A stretch of DNA of 64,000 bases, taken from the NCBI RefSeq assembly GCF_019443505.1, contig NZ_CP080377.1:2294001-2358000 (forward strand). The letters run 5' to 3'. The DNA is from Janthinobacterium sp. PAMC25594 (GTDB lineage: Bacteria > Pseudomonadota > Gammaproteobacteria > Burkholderiales > Burkholderiaceae_D). A model generated the notes under the pieces. It ran no database searches, was not told the DNA's origin, and saw only the letters and a program-made list of their open reading frames with translations. Numbering within the stretch: the first letter of the stretch is position 1; the number at the start of each line of letters is the position of its first letter. The position numbers were made by a program, and so were the translations under genes. Of this stretch, positions 8,000 to 14,877 are shown in pieces.

Positions 8000-9153
8000 A
8001 CAGCGTCAAGCAGCAGATGCCCACGGGCGAGCTGACCCTGAAGGTGGACGAGGCGCGCTTTCCGCTGGACTGGCTGATCGGCTTTGCCGCGCGCGCCAAC
8101 GCCAAGCGCGGCTTTTTGTTCCTTTCGAAAGTGCTGGGCAAGCACTGGCCCGTCACGCCGCGCGCCATGCAAGCCATCCACGACGACCTGGCCGCGCAGA
8201 TCCCCCCCAGCCTGCCCGGTCCCGTGGTCTTCATCGCCATGGCGGAAACGGCCGTCGGCCTGGGTCAGGGCGTGTTCGAGGCGTGGCTGCGCGCCAACCC
8301 GAATGGAAAAGCGCTGTTCTTGCACAGCTCGCGCTACCGCGTGGGCACGGTGCCCTTCTTCGAGTTCGAGGAATCGCACAGCCACGCGCCGCGCCAGTTT
8401 CTGCATTTGTCCGACGCGGCCAGCGCGCTGTTTTCCACGGCGCGCAGCCTGGTGCTGATCGACGATGAAGCGTCGACCGGCAACACCTTCGCCAACCTGG
8501 TGCAAGTGTGCCGCGCGCGCTATCCGCAGCTGGAAAAGCTGCACCTGGGCGTCATCACCAATTTCATGGGCCAGGCCGCCAATGCGGGCTTGAGTGAGCG
8601 TTTCGGCCTGCCAACCACCGTCGGCGCGGCGCTGTCCGGCCACTACGCCTTCCAGGCCGGCGATGCGCCGGCTCCGATAGCGGCCAGCGCGCAGCGCTTC
8701 GAAGCGAATGCGGAACGCGGCGCCAGCCCCGCCTTCGGGCGCATCGGCGTGGGACGCGCCCTGACGCCGCCGCAAGGCCTGGCGGTGCAGCTGGCGCAGG
8801 AAATCGGCGCCGGCGACTCCGTGCTGGTGCTGGGCACGGGCGAATTCATGCACCCGTCGTTCCTGCTCGCGCGCGAGCTGGAAAGCCTGGGCAAGAACGT
8901 GGTGGTGCAGTCGACCACGCGCTCGCCCATCCTGTCTTGGGGCTCCGTCGGCCATATCGTCCACTGCGACGACAACTACGGCGAAGGCATCGCCAATTAC
9001 CTGTACAACGTGGCGCCTGGCCAGTACCAGCACGTTTTCATCTGCCATGAAACTCCGGCCAGCCCGGCCCTCATGCAACTCGCCGGCCAGTTGAATGGCC
9101 GCCTGTTCCACTTTCAGTCAGAGACCAAAATTGAAGAAATTCCTGTTTGTTGA
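7996..9153 (+). CDS. Phosphoribosyltransferase with C-terminal TRSP domain (PRTase_2-TRSP)
   Basis: 385 residues in two parts. The N-terminal half is an orotate-PRTase-like domain with the PRPP-binding loop SLVLIDDEASTGNTFANL (151-168). The C-terminal half (about 245-360) carries the diagnostic TRSP motif, seen at T308-P311 in QSTTRSPILSWG. Family knowledge places it as one of two PRTases in Ter-linked operons, expected to act on PRPP and an unknown base-like substrate. It overlaps the preceding ATP-grasp gene by 4 bp and the following HAD gene by about 23 bp. Confidence 0.88.
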   Translation: MNSVKQQMPTGELTLKVDEARFPLDWLIGFAARANAKRGFLFLSKVLGKHWPVTPRAMQAIHDDLAAQIPPSLPGPVVFIAMAETAVGLGQGVFEAWLRANPNGKALFLHSSRYRVGTVPFFEFEESHSHAPRQFLHLSDAASALFSTARSLVLIDDEASTGNTFANLVQVCRARYPQLEKLHLGVITNFMGQAANAGLSERFGLPTTVGAALSGHYAFQAGDAPAPIAASAQRFEANAERGASPAFGRIGVGRALTPPQGLAVQLAQEIGAGDSVLVLGTGEFMHPSFLLARELESLGKNVVVQSTTRSPILSWGSVGHIVHCDDNYGEGIANYLYNVAPGQYQHVFICHETPASPALMQLAGQLNGRLFHFQSETKIEEIPVC

Positions 9154-9883
9154 TCTGGACGACACACTGTTCCAGACCCCGAAAAAATGCCCGGGCGAGA
9201 CCGACCTGCAAGCGGCCGCCTATTTGAAAAATGGCGACGCCTGCTCGTTTACGACGGCGCGCCAGCGCGCCTTCTTTGAATTCGCGCAAAGCGGCATGAC
9301 CCTGATCCCCGCCACGGCCAGGAATGGCGACGCGTTTCGCAGAGTCGACCTGCCGTTTACCAGCTACAGCGTGCTCGATTACGGCGGCATCGTGCTGCAG
9401 CCGGGCGGCGCGCTCGACGCGGGCTGGCTGGCCCTGATGCAGAACGACATGCAGACGGCGCTGCCCGGCCTGCGGGACGCCATGCGCATCATCGACGATT
9501 TCCAGGTCAAGACGGGCATGCCCTCGCGCGCGCGCTTGATCGAGGACTACAACACGCCGTTCTACATCGTCGTCAAGGACCATGAAGCGCGCGGCGAACG
9601 CCTGGCCGACATCGAAGAGCAAGTGCTGAGGCAGTGGATCGCCGGCGAAGGCGCCGACTACTTCATCCACCGCAATGGCAACAACCTGGCCGTGCTGCCG
9701 AAGACCTTGAACAAGGCACGCGCCGTGGCCTACCTGCGCGCGGAGCTGGAAGCCGAACATGGCCCCATCGTCAGCTTCGGCATGGGCGACAGCCGTTCGG
9801 ACGCGCGCTTCATGGCCGAATGCGACTACGCCATCATCCCCAACGGCACCCAGCTGGCGGCACTCACGGTGGCGGCGCTATGA
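9131..9883 (+). CDS. HAD superfamily phosphatase of the Ter operon
   Basis: About 250 residues. The nucleophile motif KKFLFVDLDDTLFQ gives D8 and D10 as the catalytic aspartates, and the late acidic motif SFGMGDSRSDARFM binds Mg. The start is uncertain: TTG at 9131 places the catalytic motif right at the N-terminus as usual, while an in-frame ATG at 9095 adds 12 residues of no family resemblance; neither has a strong ribosome binding site. Likely removes a phosphate from an intermediate made by the neighbouring PRTase and ATP-grasp enzymes; this is inferred from context. Confidence 0.82.
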   Translation: MKKFLFVDLDDTLFQTPKKCPGETDLQAAAYLKNGDACSFTTARQRAFFEFAQSGMTLIPATARNGDAFRRVDLPFTSYSVLDYGGIVLQPGGALDAGWLALMQNDMQTALPGLRDAMRIIDDFQVKTGMPSRARLIEDYNTPFYIVVKDHEARGERLADIEEQVLRQWIAGEGADYFIHRNGNNLAVLPKTLNKARAVAYLRAELEAEHGPIVSFGMGDSRSDARFMAECDYAIIPNGTQLAALTVAAL

Positions 9884-10986
9884 CCGACAGCACGCAGCAT
9901 TTCAGCGGCAGCTACCGCCTGGAAGACGTGGAGTTTCTGCTCACGCCGATGGCGCTCGAACCCATCCTCGACCTGGCCGAAAAAGAGCGGCTGATCCAGT
10001 CCGGCCAGCGCCACTACAGCGAGATGCTGTCGCCGGAATCCCTGCCCTCGCCCGCCTACCTGGCCCTGTTCCAGAGCGCGTTTGCCGCCAACCGCCTGCA
10101 GATGGCGCGCGACTGTCTGCGCCTGGCCGCCCTGATCGCGGCGCGCCGCACGGGACCCGTCACGCTGGTGTCGCTGGCGCGCGCCGGCACGCCCGTGGGC
10201 GTCATCCTGGGGCACTTGCTGCGCCAGGTGTTCCAGCGCGAGTGCAGCCATTATTCCGTCTCCATCATCCGCGACCGCGGCATCGATACGAATGCCTTGC
10301 AACACATCCTGGCACAGGGCCACAGCGACGCCTCCATCGTCTTCGTCGATGGCTGGACGGGCAAGGGCGTGATTTCGCGCGAACTGCGCCAGACGGTCGA
10401 CGATTTCAACGCGGCCAATGGCACGACGATCGACGGCGGCCTGTTCGTGCTGGCCGACCTGGCCGGCACGGCCGCCTGCGCCGCCTCGGCCAGCGACTAC
10501 CTGATCCCGTCGAGCATTTTGAACGCCACCGTCTCGGGCCTGGTCAGCCGCTCCGTGCTCAATGAAGCCATCGGCCCCGACGACTTCCACGGCTGCGTGT
10601 ACTACGCGCAGTTCGAGCAGCACGACCAGTCGCGCGCTTTCGCCGACGGCCTGGTGGCCGACGCCCTGGCGATCGCCGCCAGCAGCGGCATCCCGCTGGC
10701 CGAAGCGAGCGATGCGCCAGCCATGGCGGCCCGCTCGCAAGCCTACATGGCCGCCGCGCAGCAGGAATACGGCATCAGCGACATCAACCTGATCAAGCCG
10801 GGCATCGGCGAAGCGACGCGCGTGCTGCTGCGCCGCGTGCCCGAGCGCCTGATCGTGCGCGACACGAATGCGCCGGACGTGGCACATTTGCTGCTTCTGG
10901 CGCAGGAAAAAGCCATACCCGTCACAGTAGAACCGGCGCTGCCTTACCAGGCGGTCGCCCTTATCAGGAGCGCAGTCGATGGATAA
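9880..10986 (+). CDS. StiP-type phosphoribosyltransferase with PELOTA domain (PRTase_1)
   Basis: 368 residues. Databases often call this family 'cysteine protease StiP', but comparative analysis reassigned it as a PRTase. In support, the protein has a PRPP-loop-like segment ASIVFVDGWTGKGVISREL (151-169) and a preceding strand VTLVSLARAGTPVGVILG (94-111). The C-terminal 80 residues (INLIKPGIGEATRVLLRRV onward) match the PELOTA-type RNA-binding fold found in this family. The start ATG overlaps the HAD stop (ATGA), and the 3' end overlaps the lyase gene by 8 bp. Target is unknown. Confidence 0.87.
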   Translation: MTDSTQHFSGSYRLEDVEFLLTPMALEPILDLAEKERLIQSGQRHYSEMLSPESLPSPAYLALFQSAFAANRLQMARDCLRLAALIAARRTGPVTLVSLARAGTPVGVILGHLLRQVFQRECSHYSVSIIRDRGIDTNALQHILAQGHSDASIVFVDGWTGKGVISRELRQTVDDFNAANGTTIDGGLFVLADLAGTAACAASASDYLIPSSILNATVSGLVSRSVLNEAIGPDDFHGCVYYAQFEQHDQSRAFADGLVADALAIAASSGIPLAEASDAPAMAARSQAYMAAAQQEYGISDINLIKPGIGEATRVLLRRVPERLIVRDTNAPDVAHLLLLAQEKAIPVTVEPALPYQAVALIRSAVDG

Positions 10987-11965
10987 CAACTCCCTACACC
11001 CGCAAAGCGAGCATAAAGCGGCGCTGGGCGCCTCCATGTATGTGCCGACCACGCACAAGGACTTGCTGGCGATCGCCAATGGCGACAAATTCAGCCATTT
11101 GCGCTCGGTCATCCTGTGCACCGAAGACGCCATCGCTGAACGCGATCTCAGTTACGCGCTGTTCAACCTGTCGCTGGCGCTGCAAAACATGTGCGACGAG
11201 TCGGATACCTTGCGCTTCGTGCGCGTGCGTAATCTCGACGTGCTGGCGCGCGTGCTGGCCATGCCCGGCGCCGAGAAATTGAGCGGCTTCGTGCTGCCCA
11301 AGTCCACGCGCCACAACTTTGCCGCGTATTTCGAGCCGGTGCGCCACACGCATCATCTGCTGATGCCGACCCTGGAAACGGTGGACGTGTTCGACGACGA
11401 GGAAATGAAGCAGTTCCGCATTATTTTATCGGCACCGGAAGTGCGGCGCCGCATCCTGGCCCTGCGCATCGGCGGCAACGATTTATTGGCCCTGCTAGGC
11501 CTGCGCCGCCCCACCAGCGGCACCATTTACCAGACCCCGCTGGGCCAGGTCATCGGCCGCCTGGTCACCATCTTCAAGCCGCACGGCTTCCAGCTGACGG
11601 CGCCCGTCTTCGAGCACCTGTCGCAGGGCAGCTGGCTCGATGCCGAAGTGGCGCAGGACATGGCGCACGGCATGATCGCCAAGACGGCCATCCACCCGGA
11701 CCAGGTGCCACAGATCGAGCGCCACTATCAGGTGGCGCAGTCGGACATCGAACTGGCGCTGCGCATCATCGACCCGGACAGCCCCGCCGTGTTCCGCATG
11801 CAGGAATCGATGTGCGAAGTGGCCACGCACAGCAGCTGGGCGCTGCGCATCATCGAGCAGGCGCGCCTGTTCGGCATCCGCCATGCGGCCGACAACGCCG
11901 CCGCGCACCTGCCGAATATCTCATTGACTCAACTCTCAAGCGACGAAGGGATTGCACGACCATGA
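10979..11965 (+). CDS. HpcH/HpaI aldolase / citrate-lyase-like C-C bond lyase
   Basis: 328 residues with TIM-barrel landmarks of the citrate lyase beta / HpcH family: SVILCTEDAI (strand 1), LRFVRVRNLD with the substrate-binding Arg, SGFVLPKSTRHNF, LLMPTLETVDVF with the metal-binding Glu, LRIGGNDLLALLGLRR and KTAIHPDQVPQIE near the C-terminus. Ter-operon members of the family are predicted to make or cleave a C-C bond in the unknown metabolite. The gene is coupled at both ends: 8-bp overlap upstream and ATGA with the next gene. Confidence 0.87.
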   Translation: MDNNSLHPQSEHKAALGASMYVPTTHKDLLAIANGDKFSHLRSVILCTEDAIAERDLSYALFNLSLALQNMCDESDTLRFVRVRNLDVLARVLAMPGAEKLSGFVLPKSTRHNFAAYFEPVRHTHHLLMPTLETVDVFDDEEMKQFRIILSAPEVRRRILALRIGGNDLLALLGLRRPTSGTIYQTPLGQVIGRLVTIFKPHGFQLTAPVFEHLSQGSWLDAEVAQDMAHGMIAKTAIHPDQVPQIERHYQVAQSDIELALRIIDPDSPAVFRMQESMCEVATHSSWALRIIEQARLFGIRHAADNAAAHLPNISLTQLSSDEGIARP

Positions 11966-13200
11966 CCAATTTCACACGCGGACAAAAAGGCAAACTGGCT
12001 GACCTGGGCTTGAATGGCCCGTTTGCCGTCACGCTCGATATCGTTTCGGGCTCGATGGAAGTGGACGTCAGCTGCTTCGGCGTCGATGCGGCCGGCAAGC
12101 TGTCGGACGACCGCTACATGGTGTTCTTCAACCAGAAAAGCGCGCCGGACAACGCCATCACGGTGGACTTGAACGGCCCCCGCTCCGTGTTCCAAATCGA
12201 CCTTGCCCGCTTGCCCGCCTCGATCGACAAGCTGGTATTTACGGCGGCGACGGAACAGGGCAGCATGCGCGCGCTGGGCAACTCCAGCATGGCGCTGGGC
12301 CAGGCAGCCACCTTCGCTTTCACGGGCAATGACTTCCAGGATGAAAAAGCCGTCATCATCGGCGAACTGTATCGCCGCGACGGCAGCTGGCGCTTCGGCG
12401 CCGTGGGCCAGGGTTTCGCCGGTGGCCTGGCGGCGCTGCTGAAGCACTTCGGCGGCAGCGAGGCGGCTTCTTCGTCCCCTACTCCCATGTCCACGCCAGC
12501 GGCGCCACCGCCACCACCGGCGAATAAAATCTCGCTGTCGAAGATCCGCCTGGAAAAACGCGGCGACAAGATCTCGCTCGACAAGCGCGACAGCGGCGGT
12601 TACGGCCGCATCCGGGTCAACCTGAACTGGAACCAGAACGCGTCGCAAGGCCAGGCGCCCGCATCAAAACTGGACACGGGCTTCCTCGGCAAGCTGTTCA
12701 ACAAGCCGGCCAGCCGTTCGGGCGGCATCGACCTCGATATCGGCTGCCTGTTCGAGATGAGCAATGGCAGCAAGAGCGCCGTGCAGGCGCTGGGCAACAG
12801 CTGGGGCGCGTATGACAGGCAGCCCTACATCCACCTGGAAGGCGACGACCGCACGGGCAGCGTCAGCAGCGGTGAAAACATCTTCATCAACGGCACCCAT
12901 TTCGACCAGATCAAGCGCGTGCTCGTGTACGCCTTCATCTACGAAGGTGTGCCGAACTGGGCCGCCACGGATGGCGTCGTGACGATCGAGATTCCCGGCC
13001 AGCCGACGGTGGAAGTGCGCCTCGACAGCGACAGCCAGCACGCCATGTGCGCCATCGCCATGCTGGAAAACCACGGCGGCAACCTGCAGGTGACAAAATT
13101 GGTGGAATACTTCGGCGGCCAAGGTAAAATCACGGCGCACCAGGCGATGGACGAGAAATATAATTTCGGCCTGAACTGGAAAGCCGGCCGCAAGGATTGA
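11962..13200 (+). CDS. Two-domain TerD-TerA-like fusion protein
   Basis: 412 residues. Residues 1-165 form a TerD-type domain with GKLSDDRYMVFFNQ (45-58), VIIGELYRRDGSWRF (131-145) and the terminal GQGFAGGLAALLKHFGG. A Ser/Pro/Ala-rich linker (about 168-188) follows. The second half begins with the Ter motif KISLSKIRLEKRGDKISLDK (189-208) and continues as a TerA-like domain ending near GLNWKAGRKD. The second half has a reduced set of acidic metal ligands compared with TerD at 5386. Placed last in the coupled run, it may be a scaffold or metal-sensing partner of the enzymes; that role is inference. Confidence 0.85.
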   Translation: MTNFTRGQKGKLADLGLNGPFAVTLDIVSGSMEVDVSCFGVDAAGKLSDDRYMVFFNQKSAPDNAITVDLNGPRSVFQIDLARLPASIDKLVFTAATEQGSMRALGNSSMALGQAATFAFTGNDFQDEKAVIIGELYRRDGSWRFGAVGQGFAGGLAALLKHFGGSEAASSSPTPMSTPAAPPPPPANKISLSKIRLEKRGDKISLDKRDSGGYGRIRVNLNWNQNASQGQAPASKLDTGFLGKLFNKPASRSGGIDLDIGCLFEMSNGSKSAVQALGNSWGAYDRQPYIHLEGDDRTGSVSSGENIFINGTHFDQIKRVLVYAFIYEGVPNWAATDGVVTIEIPGQPTVEVRLDSDSQHAMCAIAMLENHGGNLQVTKLVEYFGGQGKITAHQAMDEKYNFGLNWKAGRKD

Positions 13201-13224
13201 CCCTTTTACCTAAACAACCCTACC

Positions 13225-13599
13225 ATGACCCCTACGACCAAAAAAGTCACCTTCGCCTTCGTCATCTTCCTCGTGGCCGGCTTCCTGCTGCTGGCCGCGT
13301 ACACGTGGATGGCCCTCAGCTTCTCTTACTCGGAAGGCGAACGGGCGGGCTACCTGCAAAAGTTCTCCAAGCGGGGCTGGATTTGCAAGACATGGGAGGG
13401 TGAATTGCTGCTGACGGCGCTGCCGGGCACCATCCCGGAAAAATTCCAGTTCAGCGTGCGCGACGAGGAAGTGGCGAAGCAACTGTCGGCTGCCGCCGGC
13501 AAACGCATCCTCGTCACCTACAGCCAGCACAAGGGCGTGCCGACGCAATGCTTTGGCGAGACGGAATACTATGCCGACAAGGTCGTGCTGAGCCAATAA
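13225..13599 (+). CDS. Small single-pass membrane-anchored protein, unknown function
   Basis: 124 residues with one N-terminal transmembrane helix (about 9-30, VTFAFVIFLVAGFLLLAAYT) and a periplasmic-facing domain of about 90 residues containing two cysteines (WICKTWEG and TQCFGETEY) that could pair. The motif GYLQKFSKRGWICKTWEGEL is the kind of sequence conserved in a Burkholderiales family of unknown function. It starts 24 bp after the Ter fusion gene and probably belongs to the same transcript, though a functional link is not established. Confidence 0.7.
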   Translation: MTPTTKKVTFAFVIFLVAGFLLLAAYTWMALSFSYSEGERAGYLQKFSKRGWICKTWEGELLLTALPGTIPEKFQFSVRDEEVAKQLSAAAGKRILVTYSQHKGVPTQCFGETEYYADKVVLSQ

Positions 13600-13612
13600 T
13601 ACCCGCAGTGCC

Positions 13613-13640
13613 GCGCCGGCTGGCCATTCCAGGCCGGCGC
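13613..13640 (+). terminator. GC-rich hairpin ending the Ter operon
   Basis: GCGCCGGC / GCCGGCGC arms with a 12-nt spacer, 14 bp after the last stop codon. No T-run follows, so factor-dependent or weak termination is possible. Confidence 0.45.
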
Positions 13641-13755
13641 CCCCCCTCCCCGCCTTTCCCTCGCCTTTGCGGCAATAAATTCCTAGCAAGAAATTTGTTA
13701 CGTGCCTCACACATTCTCACTTTCTTATACACTAGGACAATTAGTTCTGACTGAG

Positions 13756-13779
13756 ACATTTTACTAATGTAGTAAATGT
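13756..13779. promoter_or_regulatory. Operator-like palindrome
   Basis: ACATTTTACTA-ATG-TAGTAAATGT is a near-perfect inverted repeat (one extra T) in the AT-rich region 71 bp before the outer-membrane protein gene at 13850. A TACTA/TAGTA core resembles operators of BlaI/MecI/CopY-type repressors, but no such regulator is in the window. The rest of 13600-13849 holds no gene. Confidence 0.4.
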
Positions 13780-13849
13780 GCGTGATGATTGCGCCTTCGC
13801 ATGATGCCCAGCCAGCCAACCTTCAGCCTGCATCATCACCGGAAATTTC

Positions 13850-14803
13850 ATGCGCGTCCGCCTCTCCGGCCTGCTCCTGCTGGCCAGTTCTCTCCCCCTG
13901 TCCGCCCAGGCACAGGATATCTCCGGCATGGCCGGCGCCCTGAAAGTCAGTTCGACCAATGAGCGCACCTTTGTTGCCGCCGTCAGCTACACGCAGCCGG
14001 TGGGCGACTACAACGCCGCCAGCCTGTCGTATATCAACGAAGGCCACCCGGAAGACCATCACCGCGACGGCATGGCGGGCCAGTTCTGGCTGCGCACGAA
14101 AAAAGTGGATCAGGGCCTGATGCTGGGCGCTGGCGTGGGCCGCTACTTTTTCTTCGACACGGCCAGGACCGACGACGGCCTGCACAACTTCGACAATGAC
14201 CATGGCTGGGGCTCCATCGTCAGCCTGCAGGCACGCTGGCAGTTCGACAATCGCTGGTATGCGCAAGCGCAGCTCAACCGCATCAAGCCCGATGGCAAGG
14301 ACAACACCACGCACCTGCTGATCGGCGCCGGCTACCGCTATGACGGCGTGCCGGGCGCCAAGCTGCACTTGCAGAACTGGGCGCATGACGACACCTTGAC
14401 ACTCTCGACGGGCCACACCATCGTCAACAGCTTGCGCTCGGAAAGCGCGCGCCCGTTCACCCTGGAATACCGGCGCGCGGCGGGAAAATACGTGGACTGG
14501 ACGGTCACCGCCCTCGATGAAGGCGATGCCGACCTGGCGCACCGGCGCGGCGTGGCCGCCCAGCTGTGGCTGATCCGTTCACTCAATGAAAAGGTGGAAT
14601 TCGGCATGGGTGGCGGTCCCTACCTGGCGTGGGACGGGCGCGATACCCAGGGCCACAGCACGCGCCTGACAGGCTTGCTGTCGGCCACAGCCCGCTACCA
14701 CGTCGACCGCCGCTGGGTGGCGCAAGTGGCGTGGAACCGGGTCATCACCGATTATCACCGCGATGCGGATGTGATTCTGGTGGGGGTGGGACGGAAGTTT
14801 TAA
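13850..14803 (+). CDS. Predicted outer-membrane beta-barrel protein, unknown function
   Basis: 317 residues with a cleavable signal peptide (MRVRLSGLLLLASSLPLSAQAQ, cleavage near 22). The mature part alternates polar and aromatic residues in repeated beta-strand pairs and ends in DADVILVGVGRKF, with the terminal Phe typical of barrels recognised by BamA. Aromatic girdle residues and short periplasmic turns are consistent with about 12-14 strands. No specific family is recognised by eye; a lipid- or lipopolysaccharide-related role cannot be argued. It stands alone, after a palindrome that may be an operator. Confidence 0.7.
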   Translation: MRVRLSGLLLLASSLPLSAQAQDISGMAGALKVSSTNERTFVAAVSYTQPVGDYNAASLSYINEGHPEDHHRDGMAGQFWLRTKKVDQGLMLGAGVGRYFFFDTARTDDGLHNFDNDHGWGSIVSLQARWQFDNRWYAQAQLNRIKPDGKDNTTHLLIGAGYRYDGVPGAKLHLQNWAHDDTLTLSTGHTIVNSLRSESARPFTLEYRRAAGKYVDWTVTALDEGDADLAHRRGVAAQLWLIRSLNEKVEFGMGGGPYLAWDGRDTQGHSTRLTGLLSATARYHVDRRWVAQVAWNRVITDYHRDADVILVGVGRKF

Positions 14804-14835
14804 TGGAAATACAGACGCAACCCAAACCTGGGACT

Positions 14836-14861
14836 GGGGTCGGACCTTAAGGTCCGACCCC
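14836..14861. repeat. Perfect 26-bp palindrome
   Basis: GGGGTCGGACC-TTAA-GGTCCGACCCC, fully self-complementary, between the convergent 3' ends of the outer-membrane protein gene and the coiled-coil gene. It may act as a bidirectional terminator; short palindromes of this type recur in betaproteobacterial genomes. Confidence 0.7.
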
Positions 14862-14877
14862 GGCTGTTATCGGGTTC

